DNA of 56,180 bases from Akkermansia muciniphila (GTDB lineage Bacteria > Verrucomicrobiota > Verrucomicrobiia > Limisphaerales > F1-80-MAGS106): assembly GCA_945865375.1 (NCBI GenBank), contig CAMBEJ010000016.1:1-56180 (forward strand). Direction: 5' to 3'. A program made the position numbers and the translations under genes. The notes under the pieces are model-generated. The model was not told the origin of the DNA. It saw only the letters and a list, made by a program, of their open reading frames with translations, and made no database searches. Below are positions 17,481 to 25,988 of the stretch, piece after piece. The stretch's first letter is position 1. Each line of letters begins with the position of its first letter.

Positions 17481-18452
17481 TCAGGCGGACTTGGCTTCTG
17501 TGAAATGACCAAAAGCTCGGAATTTTTCGTATCGAGTTCGCAGACACGCCGTGGCACCCATGGTTTTCAGACTGTCGAGGTTCCTTACCAGATGTTCCTT
17601 GAGGGTGTTGGCGATGAGTTGAGGGTTATTGTGCGCCCCTCCGAAGGGTTCCGGGATAATCTCATCCACCAGTTTTAGTTCTAAGAGGTCTTTTGCAGTG
17701 ATTTTGAGGGCTTCCGCCGCTTTTGGGGCAGCCCCTCTGTCTTTCCAAAGAATCGCTGCGCACCCCTCGGGGCTGATGACGGAATAGTAGGCATTTTCCA
17801 TGATTAGCACCCTGTCCGCGACGCCTATCCCCAGGGCACCGCCCGAGCCCCCTTCGCCAATCACCACAGCGATGATTGGCACTCCCAGGGTCATCATCTC
17901 ACGAAGGTTCACGGCGATGGCTTCAGCGATATGCCGCTCCTCCGCACCCACCCCCGGGTAAGCACCCGCCGTGTCAATGAGGGTGATGACAGGCAGCCGG
18001 AACTTATCCGCCATCTTCATCAGCCTGAGAGCCTTCCTGTATCCTTCAGGGTGAGCCGACCCGAAGTTGCGCAGGATGTTCTCTTTGGTGTCCCGGCCCT
18101 TCTGGGTCCCGATGAGCATCACTTTATGGGCACCCACCGTAGCAAAGCCCCCAATCACCGCGCGATCGTCTGAGAAAAGCCGGTCGCCGTGGAGCTCGCT
18201 AAATTCGTTGAAAGTGGCTCTGGCGTAATCCATCGCGAAAGGACGCTTCGGATGGCGGGCGAGCTGAACCCGTTGCCAAGCTGTGAGGTTTGTGAAAACT
18301 TGCCGACGAGTCTCCTCAATTTTGGCCTCTATATGGCCGATTTCCTCATCGAAACTCAGCCCCAGTGAATGCGTCTCCGGGTGTTGCCGCAATTCCTCTA
18401 ATTTGCGTTGCAAATCGAGGATCGGTTTCTCAAAGTCGAGGTAGTGTTTCAT
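17481..18452 (-). CDS. accA: Acetyl-CoA carboxylase carboxyltransferase subunit alpha
   Basis: A 323-residue subunit from the ATG at 18452 (MKHYLDFEKPILDLQRKLEE, the usual AccA start); the frame opens 15 codons earlier. With AccD it transfers CO2 from carboxybiotin to acetyl-CoA in fatty acid synthesis. Landmarks: an N-terminal coiled helix, WQRVQLARHPKRPF, DDRAVIGGFATVGAHKVMLI, RKALRLMKMADKFRLPVITL, DTAGAYPGVGAEERHIAEAI, the oxyanion-type GEGGSGGALGIGVADRVLIM and SPEGCAAILWKD. The length matches the family. Being first in the operon with manA is unusual but accD, accB and accC are commonly unlinked in this phylum. Confidence 0.95.
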   Translation of the reverse strand: MKHYLDFEKPILDLQRKLEELRQHPETHSLGLSFDEEIGHIEAKIEETRRQVFTNLTAWQRVQLARHPKRPFAMDYARATFNEFSELHGDRLFSDDRAVIGGFATVGAHKVMLIGTQKGRDTKENILRNFGSAHPEGYRKALRLMKMADKFRLPVITLIDTAGAYPGVGAEERHIAEAIAVNLREMMTLGVPIIAVVIGEGGSGGALGIGVADRVLIMENAYYSVISPEGCAAILWKDRGAAPKAAEALKITAKDLLELKLVDEIIPEPFGGAHNNPQLIANTLKEHLVRNLDSLKTMGATACLRTRYEKFRAFGHFTEAKSA

Positions 18453-18680
18453 GGCGCTGCGTCGGCTTGCCGGTGCCGATAGTGAGACACTATCCAATTC
18501 CAGACTCTATAGCCAGACTTTCATTTAGCTGCCAGCGGAGGGGATGACGCCGGGTTGAAAGGCGCGCATGGAGGTGATGAGCCTGCCGCCGTGGAGTTCA
18601 GCATCGTTAAAAATGGCAGGGAGGCGTTGCCGCGCCGCCCCTTTGCTGGTCCATTGCCCCCACCGCATGGTGCCGGGTCT

Positions 18681-19511
18681 TCAGTTCTCTTTGACAAACC
18701 GGACTGCGGTGGTGACGAAGTCAGCGGGTTTTCTTGCGAAGTCCTGGCTGTCGGTTTCGATGGCCATGACGCCGTTCCAATGAGATTTTTGGAGCTCCGC
18801 AAACAACCCTTTCAGATTGGTCTTGCCCTCTCCAATCTGGGTGTCGAACGACACGTCATCCCCTTCGGTCTTCTTGATCAGCTTGTCCTTCAAATGGATG
18901 TCGAAAACGCGGCCTTCGTATTCCTTGAACACCTTGGCGGCATCAAATCCCGCAGCGGTCACCCAGCCGGCATCCAGGCAGACACCGATTCGCGGATCAC
19001 GGTGCTTGAGGATGCTGCGCACCACCAGAGGATTGCCATACATCGATTTGATGCCGTGGTTGTGGATTCCAACCTTGATGTCGTATTCCTTCGCCAATAT
19101 TTCCAGGCTGTCGAAAATCTTAAAGTCAGCAGGCTCCACGATGATGAGCTTGATTCCCATGAACTTGGCGAATTCGAACAGCTTGCGATTCTCCTCGTGG
19201 TTCAGGCTCGTCCCAGCGACGCCGAAGGTGTAGCAGATGAGCCCTTTCTGATCCAGGATCCCTTTCTTGCGCCGGGTCTCTTCTATCGGCCCCATCGGAT
19301 CGATGTGCTTGGCGATCATCTGGAGATGTTTGACGTTATGTTTCAGGGCAAACTCGACCGTCTGATCGAAGTTGAGCTCGCGCAATGTCCAAGTTTGGAT
19401 GCCCACGGTAAGGTCGGCTGCTTTGGGGTTGGCCGGTGCCGCACCCAGAAGCGCCAGCAACAGGAGCGGCAGGGGTGCCAACTTGGCCAGGTTAGTAGGG
19501 ATGTTTTTCAT
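18681..19511 (-). CDS. Secreted sugar phosphate isomerase/epimerase-like TIM-barrel protein
   Basis: A 276-residue protein from the ATG at 19511, where MKNIPTNLAKLAPLPLLLLA begins a signal peptide ending near PKAAD. The barrel shows GIQTWTLRELNFDQTVEFAL, IKLIIVEPAD, YDIKVGIHNHGIKSMYGNPL, RIGVCLDAGWVTAAGF, FDIHLKDKL and GVMAIETDSQD, i.e. the Glu, His, Asp, His and Glu positions that bind a divalent metal in AP-endonuclease-2/xylose-isomerase-like enzymes. Exported members occur often beside DUF1080 and Gfo/Idh/MocA proteins in Planctomycetes and Verrucomicrobiota, and the DUF1080 gene lies just upstream here. The true substrate is unknown. Confidence 0.85.
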   Translation of the reverse strand: MKNIPTNLAKLAPLPLLLLALLGAAPANPKAADLTVGIQTWTLRELNFDQTVEFALKHNVKHLQMIAKHIDPMGPIEETRRKKGILDQKGLICYTFGVAGTSLNHEENRKLFEFAKFMGIKLIIVEPADFKIFDSLEILAKEYDIKVGIHNHGIKSMYGNPLVVRSILKHRDPRIGVCLDAGWVTAAGFDAAKVFKEYEGRVFDIHLKDKLIKKTEGDDVSFDTQIGEGKTNLKGLFAELQKSHWNGVMAIETDSQDFARKPADFVTTAVRFVKEN

Positions 19512-19559
19512 GTTTCGAAAGGATTTTGTAATACTCAGGGCTGGCCACAGAATCATCCT

Positions 19560-19740
19560 CTTCCCTGAGTGTCGTCAACGGGAAACATTTGGATTCTTCG
19601 CCGAGGAATCCCAGCCGCGATCTGGGGTCAAACAAGTGGTTGTAATCTCCGATCACCAGATCCATCCAGGGTGCCAGATCCATCGAAAGCGCGTCAGGGT
19701 AGGCACCGAATTGTGGGCGCGTATAGGGTCCATGAACCAC
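19560..19740 (-). pseudogene. Possible remnant of a DinG/XPD-type helicase
   Basis: A short minus-strand frame contains YPDALSMDLAPWMDLVIGDY followed by NHLFDPRSRLG. This resembles the DEAD_2 box of DinG/XPD-like helicases ('...aDvVIgDYNyvFDP...'), where it precedes the DEAH-equivalent region. Nothing before or after it looks like the rest of a helicase, and a neighbouring gene begins at 19511. I read it as a decayed fragment; a chance similarity is possible. Confidence 0.35.
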
Positions 19741-19778
19741 TCGGACAGGGGGTAGGGACGGCGCGCTGCGCGGTCGCG

Positions 19779-21110
19779 CTAAAGCTTCTTCATGCGCACG
19801 TTCCGGAACATGACTGGGTCGTTGTGTCCCGCGAAGCCGAAGTAGCCGCTAGGCCGGTCCTTGCCGGGGTGCGGGCTGTTCGCCATGAATTCGGTGACTT
19901 TGCTGAGGTCCCCTTTCAGAATCTGAGTTCCGTTCAACTCGACCTCGATCATAGAGCCTTTGACGGTGACTTGCTCAAAGTTCCACTCCCCCGCCGGGCG
20001 CAGGAATCCACGGGAAGCGGGGATCATCCCGTAAGCGGAGCCGTGGTATTGTCGCGCATCCAGTTTCTTGTACATTTCTGCTTCATTGTCGAGGATCTGC
20101 AACTCGCACATGCCGGAATAGGCCGGATCACCCTCGCCGGGGTAACGGATCGCGAGACCGTTGTTGCCGCCGGGCGGCAGCTTGAACTCGACGCGAGCCA
20201 CGAAGTCTCCGTATTCCTGCTTCGTGAAAATTGTCCCCCCTTTGCCAGGCTTGCAGACGATGGCGCCCTCTTTGATTTCGTAGTTATCAACCGGGCCGCT
20301 CCATCCGTCAAAATTCTTTCCGTTGAAGACCCGCTCAAAACCCGCTTCGCTGTTCTTGGCGAGCATCGCATTCGCTTCGGTCGAGGGAATTTCGCGGATG
20401 AACAGGTTCCTCCAGCGAATTTCGCCGCCATGGGTTTGGAGTTGGATGGGGCCTTTGGCAAAGAGCGGTGCCTTGCGGTCCCAGAAATTCTCCATGCGGG
20501 CGTGATCGACGACATGTTTGTCATTGAGCCACACGGAGGTTCGCTCGCCCACTTGCACGATCCTGAAGTGATTCCACTGGCCAAACGGTTTATCGGCCAG
20601 TGCGGTGGGATCCTTGCCAGCGGTGCCAGGGCTGTTGTTCCACAATCCGCCGGAGCCTTTGTCCGCCCCGATGTTCCATTTGCCACCCTCCTTGGAGAAG
20701 TCCCAGATCTGGACCTGCGGGGTGGCGCGCAGATAGATACCGCTATCCGCCAGCGCTACTGTTTTGTAATCGATCAGAAACTCGATGTCGCCGTAGTCCT
20801 TGTCTGTGGTGAGGTAAGCACCGTGGCCGTCATTGACGAGTTCGTCTTTGTCGACGCTCCAATGTTTTTTGGCGTCTTCAGTGTCCTTGCCGAGCTTGGC
20901 ACTCCGTTCTTCCGCGCTCATGGAAGCGAGTTTGCGCGGATCAAAATGGTCCATCCCGTGCCATCCTGTGAGGTCGTCGTTGTTAAAAAGGGGCACGAAC
21001 CCTTTGGGCACCCTTTGTGCGGCCTGGGCAGGCAGGGTGTTCGTGAGCAGCGGCATAGCGCAGATGAGCGCCCAGAGCCGGGCGTGCCTTGGTAGAGGAA
21101 ATTTAATCAT
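19779..21110 (-). CDS. Secreted protein with two DUF1080 (3-keto-disaccharide hydrolase) domains
   Basis: A 443-residue protein from the ATG at 21110, which gives a signal peptide (MIKFPLPRHARLWALICAMP, ending near AQAAQ); the longer frame is unlikely. Domain one (about 37-235) has FVPLFNNDDLTGWHG, KDYGDIEFLIDYKTVALADS, GIYLRATPQVQIWDF and ERTSVWLNDKHVVDHARMEN; domain two (about 255-443) repeats the plan with RVFNGKNFDGWSGPVDNYEI, QEYGDFVARVEFKLPPGGNN and GLAIRYPGEGDPAYSGMCEL. These are concanavalin-like beta-sandwiches that cleave 3-ketoglycosides; many verrucomicrobial copies are tandem. It probably acts outside the cytoplasm together with the isomerase-like protein downstream. Confidence 0.88.
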   Translation of the reverse strand: MIKFPLPRHARLWALICAMPLLTNTLPAQAAQRVPKGFVPLFNNDDLTGWHGMDHFDPRKLASMSAEERSAKLGKDTEDAKKHWSVDKDELVNDGHGAYLTTDKDYGDIEFLIDYKTVALADSGIYLRATPQVQIWDFSKEGGKWNIGADKGSGGLWNNSPGTAGKDPTALADKPFGQWNHFRIVQVGERTSVWLNDKHVVDHARMENFWDRKAPLFAKGPIQLQTHGGEIRWRNLFIREIPSTEANAMLAKNSEAGFERVFNGKNFDGWSGPVDNYEIKEGAIVCKPGKGGTIFTKQEYGDFVARVEFKLPPGGNNGLAIRYPGEGDPAYSGMCELQILDNEAEMYKKLDARQYHGSAYGMIPASRGFLRPAGEWNFEQVTVKGSMIEVELNGTQILKGDLSKVTEFMANSPHPGKDRPSGYFGFAGHNDPVMFRNVRMKKL

Positions 21111-21214
21111 GGACCGCAGCCTAACCGTTTCAGGGGTTTGGTCAATGGCGTCGTGCTGGCCTTCAGCATCTCGCTTTTGGGTCGGCCAAGTGGGGCAGAA
21201 CTCCCGATCTGCCA

Positions 21215-21261
21215 CTGGAGTTTGGACATTTTCGTGATGTCCCAGAGTGTCCAAACTCCAG
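21215..21261. repeat. 14-bp perfect inverted repeat
   Basis: CTGGAGTTTGGACA (21215-21228) and TGTCCAAACTCCAG (21248-21261) are exact inverted copies around a 19-bp loop. It lies between two divergently oriented genes, so it is not a simple terminator; there is no T-run. It may be a dispersed palindrome or an operator-like site. Confidence 0.7.
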
Positions 21262-21416
21262 GCAACGGCCTTCCCCTCTGAGTTCGGAGCCCGAACCCGC
21301 AAAACCGGGAAAGCCCTGGCACCTTCCCGTTCCAATCAGTATTGATACGATTGCAGCTTGACTCGCTCTTGAGTCGAGTCTAAGAGGGTGCCCTCCCCAA
21401 AAACTTTCCGGATCCT

Positions 21417-22025
21417 ATGATGGAATCACAGCAAACTCGTCGGGACTTTTTCGCTGATGTCGGGCGCGGCATGGTAGTTGCCACTGTCGGCTATTCCATA
21501 GCCTCGGAACTGAACCTCCGCGTCCACGCGTGCGACAGCGCGAACGCCTGGCGCAACATGGCACGGGTCGGCAATCCGCGAAACACCTTTGCCTGCCTGA
21601 TCCTCGGCGCCTACCAAGTCGCTCTCGATCGCACGAACCGGGGCGGCGATTTCCTCAACTGGCAGCCACTCCCGGTGAAGTGGCACCTGGATGGGATCAA
21701 GTCCACGGAGGCCACATCATTGCTGACCGAGGCGGACGAGGCGATCCGGCAAAATCTGCAATCCCGCGCTCCCGCTATCATCCATCGCTACGGCGAGCTC
21801 GGCCATCCGTCGAGACCTCTCTTTGACCTGATGCTGGGTTATGCCGTGAGCGAGGGCGGTGCCCTGCGCGCAGAAAAATTTTACCGCACCGTTTCAGAGG
21901 AGTTTTTGACGACACGACCGGCCTTCCGGTGGCGCCAGCTAATAGCCTTGGCACGCGTGACGGCGAGCGAATACGGACGCCCCGCCGCCGGAATGGCGCA
22001 GGCGCGCGAGTTGTTGAAGGTGTGA
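21417..22025 (+). CDS. Exported protein of unknown function, possibly internally deleted
   Basis: A 202-residue frame. The N-terminus QQTRRDFFADVGRGMVVATV is a twin-arginine-like signal followed by a hydrophobic stretch and SELNL. The C-terminal 60 residues (RPLFDLMLGYAVSEGGALRA, EKFYRTVSEEF, WRQLIALARVTASEYGRPAA) look like a conserved helical tail. From memory, related planctomycete/verrucomicrobial proteins have a much longer middle part, so this may be an in-frame deletion that joined both ends; that is inference. Its stop lies 11 bp before the esterase-like gene, suggesting an operon. Confidence 0.55.
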   Translation: MMESQQTRRDFFADVGRGMVVATVGYSIASELNLRVHACDSANAWRNMARVGNPRNTFACLILGAYQVALDRTNRGGDFLNWQPLPVKWHLDGIKSTEATSLLTEADEAIRQNLQSRAPAIIHRYGELGHPSRPLFDLMLGYAVSEGGALRAEKFYRTVSEEFLTTRPAFRWRQLIALARVTASEYGRPAAGMAQARELLKV

Positions 22026-22036
22026 ACACCCTCTTC

Positions 22037-22993
22037 ATGGCTGTCGCCTGGCCCGTTGGTGTCGCGTTCCACATCCGCACTGGCAGTAGGAAATGGTGGA
22101 CCACCACGGCGACCCGCGTTCAGTCCATCGTTGCCACGATGGCAGCCCTCTTGCTAACGCCGACAACGACTTTTGGCCGGGAGGCCGACACGCCGCCGCC
22201 AAAGGTCATTCGTGATATCGACTACGCGGATGAGGGTAATCTGGCGCATCGCATGGACATCCACTTTCCTCCAGCAAAAGCCAGCCTCCCCTTGATCGTC
22301 TGGGTCCACGGCGGTGCCTGGCGTTCGGGGTCGAAGGCCTCTATGCCGCTCCGAAACGTGGTGACGGAAGGCCACGCCGTGGTGAGCGTGGACTATCGAT
22401 TATCAACTCAGGCGCGGTTCCCAGCCCAAGCTCACGACATCAAAGCCGCCATCCGGTTCCTGCGCGCACGCGCGATCGATTGGAATCTGTCCGCCGACAA
22501 AATCGTCGTTGCTGGCGATTCTGCGGGCGCGCACTTGGCGGCATTGGTCGGGGTATCGAACGGGGTCAGCGATCTTGAGGGCGCTGTGGGGAAGAACCTC
22601 GATCAATCCTCACACGTGCAGGGGATCCTCAGTTTTTATGGGGCCTCCAACCTCGGCAGCATCCTCAGGCAGTCGACGCCCTTTGGTCTGAACATGCGGG
22701 TCCCTGCTCTGGCACTCCTGTTGGGAGCGCAACCGGATGAAGCCCCCACCCTCGCGGCGCTCGCCAGTCCGGTCACGCATGTCGATCCGCGCGACCCGCC
22801 TCTGCTGCTGCTCCATGGGGACCAGGACCCGCAGATGCCGATCAACCAATCCCACGAACTCGCTGGAGCCTACAAGAAAGCCGGTGTGTTCGTTCATTTT
22901 GAAGTCGTTCACGGAGCGGCACATGGTGGCGCGATATTCTATGACGAGGAACGTCTGGCTGTGGTGAGGGAGTTTCTAAAAAAATTCCGATGA
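22037..22993 (+). CDS. Secreted alpha/beta hydrolase (esterase/lipase-like)
   Basis: A 318-residue protein if it starts at the ATG at 22037; a second ATG at codon 35 (MAALLLTPTTTFG) would also give a short signal peptide, and the frame opens earlier inside the preceding gene. The oxyanion HGG is at about 91-93 (VWVHGGAWRSGSK), the nucleophile Ser162 in VVAGDSAGAHLAAL, the acid in LLLLHGDQDPQMP, and the His in VHGAAHGGAIF. This is the hormone-sensitive lipase/BD-FAE type, which in this phylum often removes acetyl or feruloyl groups from plant polysaccharides. The specific substrate cannot be told. Confidence 0.85.
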   Translation: MAVAWPVGVAFHIRTGSRKWWTTTATRVQSIVATMAALLLTPTTTFGREADTPPPKVIRDIDYADEGNLAHRMDIHFPPAKASLPLIVWVHGGAWRSGSKASMPLRNVVTEGHAVVSVDYRLSTQARFPAQAHDIKAAIRFLRARAIDWNLSADKIVVAGDSAGAHLAALVGVSNGVSDLEGAVGKNLDQSSHVQGILSFYGASNLGSILRQSTPFGLNMRVPALALLLGAQPDEAPTLAALASPVTHVDPRDPPLLLLHGDQDPQMPINQSHELAGAYKKAGVFVHFEVVHGAAHGGAIFYDEERLAVVREFLKKFR

Positions 22994-23090
22994 GGACTCC
23001 CCTGCTTTGCCAGCGATTCCCACCACGGGTTATGCCGCGGTCAGTGCCGCGCAGGAAAGAATCCCTCTCTACTCCTCCGTCCCTCTCTGT

Positions 23091-25316
23091 TCACGGCCTT
23101 GTCAACCGACTCTGTAATCCACTAAATCGCTTTTCCGTCCGATCGTTCCGCACGGCCATTCCCAGGGCTTTACGCTGGCCGATCAGCACGACGAGGTTCC
23201 TTCCTCGGGTGATGCCTGTGTAAATCAGGTTCCGTTGCAACAAAAGATACTGCTGCATCGCGATTGGGATCACCACCGCCTTGAACTCGGACCCTTGCGA
23301 TTTGTGGATGGTGATCGCGTAGGCCAGTTGCAACTCGTCCAGCTCACCGTATTCGTAGTCCACCTCACGGGTGTCAAACTGCACCCTGACATTCCGGTCA
23401 TCGGGCTCAATCGAGATAACCTGACCGATGTCCCCATTGAACACGTCCTTGTCATAATTGTTTTGTGTCTGGATCACCTTGTCTCCTTCGCGAAACAGCC
23501 AGCCGAACTTTTCCACCTGGCGCTTGCCGTGGTCGAACGGGTTCAGCTCTGTTTGCAGACGGAGGTTGAGCTCCCGGATCCCAAGCGACCCCCGGTTCAT
23601 GGGACACAACACTTGCACATCCCGGATGGGGTCAAACTGGAAACGGGCCGGAATGCGTTTCTTAACCACCTCCACCAACGTATCACCGATGAGCTCCGGC
23701 GATTCACGATCGATGAAATAAAAATCCGAGGTCTGGGATTGGTTCTGGTTCTCGGGCTCGGGGGGCACGCCACGGTTCACCTGATGGGCCACCATGATGA
23801 TCCGGCTGTTGGCGGCCTGCCGGAACACCTCCGTCAGCCTCGCGACTGGGACGACACCGCTTTCGATCAAATCCCGGAGCACACTCCCGGGCCCGACTGA
23901 AGGGAGTTGGTCCATATCCCCCACCAGCGCGAGGTTTGCCCCCGCGGGCAGGGCTCGGAGGAGGCTGTTCATCAACATCACGTCCACCATCGAGGTCTCG
24001 TCCACCACGAGCAGATCGCACTCAAGCGGGTTGTGCTCGTTCCTCGCAAAAGAGGCCCGCCCGGGCTGGACTTCCAAAAGACGATGGATCGTCCGCGCCT
24101 CCATGCCGGTCGTTTCGGACAACCGCTTCGCCGCCCGCCCCGTGGGCGCGCACAACAGGCAGCGTACTTTCTTGGCTTGAAGAATCGACAACACCGCGTT
24201 GACGAGCGTGGTTTTGCCCACGCCAGGTCCTCCCGTGATGATCAGCATACGGCTTACTAACGCCTGCTTCAGGGCCGCCTTTTGGCTCGCGGCGAGCTGC
24301 TTTCCAGACCTTTGTTCATGCCACGCCACCGCCTTCTCGAAATCGATGGGAGGATAGGACGCACCGCCTTCCACTAGGCTCCTGACGCGGGCTGCAATTC
24401 CCTCTTCAGCCCACTGGATGCGGGGCAAAAAGATCAATTCATCCCCCTCGAGCACGTCTTTTTTGACGTCGCCCCGCGTCAGCGACTGCTCCAGGGCTCG
24501 GTCGACAATGGGCGAGGCCACACCCAACAACTTCAACGCCGATTCCTTGAGCAACTCCGGCGGCAGCGCGCAGTGCCCCTCCCCCATCGCCTCCTGCAAC
24601 ACATGTTCCAATCCGGAGACCGCACGCATCAGGGAGTCAAATGGGATCCCCACCTTCTGTGCGATGGCATCGGCTGTCATGAACCCGATTCCCGCGATAT
24701 CGCGGGCCAGACCGTACGGATTCGCTCGAACCGTTTCGATAGCCCCTTCGCCATAGGTCTTGAAAATGCGCACGGCGCGGCTGGTGCTCACCCCATGGGA
24801 ATGCAAGAAAACCATGATCTCCCGGATGACTTTCTGCTCCTCCCAGGCTTGTTTGATTTTCTTGCGGCGAACAGGGCCGATTCCATCAATGTCCTCCAGA
24901 CTCGCGGAGCTGGTTTCGATGATGTCAAAGATACGATCCCCGAAATGAGTGACCATCTTCTTGGCATAGACGGGGCCGATTCCCTTCACCATGCCGCTGC
25001 CAAGGAATTTCTCTATGCCCTCGATCGTGGTGGGCGGTGTGCTGGTGAGTTTTTCAGCGCGAAACTGTTTTCCAAACTCGCGATCATGAACCCACACACC
25101 CTCCGCAGTCAGCCATTCGCCAGGATTGGCTGAAGGCACCGCCCCCACTACGGTGACCAGATCACGCTGGCCTTTCACCTCCACACGCAAGACAGCGTAT
25201 CCGTTTTCCTCGTTAAAAAACGTCACACGCTCGACGATGCCGGACACTTTTTCCAGAAGAGGGTTCGCGCCGGGCCGCGTTCCCGGTCCCCCTCCTTTTT
25301 GAATCAACTGCTCCAT
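23091..25316 (-). CDS. recD2: RecD2-type SF1B DNA helicase
   Basis: A 741-residue ATP-dependent 5'-3' helicase. The N-terminal third carries an OB-like segment (VSGIVERVTFFNEENGYAVL) and helix-hairpin-helix repeats (SGMVKGIGPVYAKKMV, LEDIDGIGPVRRKKI) that mark RecD2 rather than RecBCD RecD. Walker A is TGGPGVGKTTLVNAV at about 361-375, motif II LLVVDETSMVD near 430, motif III LVGDMDQLPSVGPG, and near the end YAITIHKSQGSEFKAVVIP and YTGITRGRNLVVLIG (motifs V and VI). RecD2 acts in DNA repair and replication-fork processing in organisms that lack RecBCD. It is transcribed alone, opposite to the hydrolase gene that ends about 100 bp away. Confidence 0.95.
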   Translation of the reverse strand: MEQLIQKGGGPGTRPGANPLLEKVSGIVERVTFFNEENGYAVLRVEVKGQRDLVTVVGAVPSANPGEWLTAEGVWVHDREFGKQFRAEKLTSTPPTTIEGIEKFLGSGMVKGIGPVYAKKMVTHFGDRIFDIIETSSASLEDIDGIGPVRRKKIKQAWEEQKVIREIMVFLHSHGVSTSRAVRIFKTYGEGAIETVRANPYGLARDIAGIGFMTADAIAQKVGIPFDSLMRAVSGLEHVLQEAMGEGHCALPPELLKESALKLLGVASPIVDRALEQSLTRGDVKKDVLEGDELIFLPRIQWAEEGIAARVRSLVEGGASYPPIDFEKAVAWHEQRSGKQLAASQKAALKQALVSRMLIITGGPGVGKTTLVNAVLSILQAKKVRCLLCAPTGRAAKRLSETTGMEARTIHRLLEVQPGRASFARNEHNPLECDLLVVDETSMVDVMLMNSLLRALPAGANLALVGDMDQLPSVGPGSVLRDLIESGVVPVARLTEVFRQAANSRIIMVAHQVNRGVPPEPENQNQSQTSDFYFIDRESPELIGDTLVEVVKKRIPARFQFDPIRDVQVLCPMNRGSLGIRELNLRLQTELNPFDHGKRQVEKFGWLFREGDKVIQTQNNYDKDVFNGDIGQVISIEPDDRNVRVQFDTREVDYEYGELDELQLAYAITIHKSQGSEFKAVVIPIAMQQYLLLQRNLIYTGITRGRNLVVLIGQRKALGMAVRNDRTEKRFSGLQSRLTRP

Positions 25317-25379
25317 GAACTTTCCAGACCGTTAGGTTTCTAAATTCAGAATCTCATCAAATTGGCTCTCAAAATTCTA

Positions 25380-25474
25380 ACCACAGAGGTACAGAGATAC
25401 AGAGAAGAACAGTCATTGAAGCCGGACTTTTTCATCCACTTTTTCCCCTCTGTGTCTCTGTGCCTCTGTGGTTG
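25380..25474. repeat. Palindromic tandem repeat, ACAGAG-core family, full copy
   Basis: The left arm (25381-25408) reads CCACAGAGGTACAGAGATAC then AGAGAAG, three units of a 9-nt period; the right arm (25447-25472) is its inverse, CTCTGTGTCTCTGTGCCTCT then GTGG. The 38-bp centre is unique. Partial copies of the left arm occur at about 47224 and 55820. It lies upstream of recD2 in a gap without genes. Confidence 0.8.
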
Positions 25475-25620
25475 AGTTTTCAGTTCCATTGCGTTATCGT
25501 CCCCGGCCATGTTTCCACTCGCCTTGCCCGAGCGCAATACGGGATTGTGGAGAGGCAACAGTTCCCATTTTGAAAGTGTGTGGGGCATTTTTGGATCCCT
25601 CTAGGGCCGCCTTTGGCCTT

Positions 25621-25656
25621 CCTTTATCGGAAACTTTATCGGAAACTTTGTCGAGT
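25621..25656 (+). repeat. 12-bp tandem repeat
   Basis: CTTTATCGGAAA occurs twice in tandem (25622-25645), followed by a degenerate third unit CTTTGTCG. It lies just before a remnant of a four-helix-bundle gene. No function is apparent. Confidence 0.6.
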
Positions 25657-25677
25657 CGTTGGTCAATCCAGGGACTC

Positions 25678-25850
25678 AATGCTCAATGCTCACAAGCTCA
25701 AAGTTTATGAGAAAGCGCTGGTTCTCGGCGCTTCCGCGCAGGAGATCTCTGCTTCCTGGTGCGCGCGACCTCTACCGGCAGTGGGAGCTTCTTGCCCGCG
25801 TGGAAGCCATTCAGGGAGGAGAGTTTTTGAGCCGAATGATCGCCATGTGA
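25678..25850 (+). pseudogene. Remnant of a four-helix-bundle (23S rRNA-IVS-type) protein
   Basis: From about 25678 the plus strand reads MLNAHKLKVYEKALVLGASA then QEISASW, which matches the start of the small four-helix-bundle proteins related to the 23S rRNA intervening-sequence protein. After that the match is lost and a different frame gives a short tail (RDLYRQWELLARVEAIQGGE) to a stop at 25850 that resembles the end of such proteins. The middle is missing or shifted, so I call a decayed copy. The family is common in Verrucomicrobiota, often near insertion elements. Confidence 0.45.
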
Positions 25851-25988
25851 AGCAAATTCTGAAGATCCAATCGACTTCCAGATCGACAAAGTTTTTCGAC
25901 AAAGGGGCAGGGGCGGGCCTGGGCTCGCCGCCAAAATAGCCAAACTCCGCCTTCCCACCCAAAATGAGACCTGCTAGTGAACAAGCCT

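Noticed and set aside
19569..21095. 508-residue plus-strand protein
   Set aside because: Antisense shadow of the double DUF1080 gene; long only because of codon bias.
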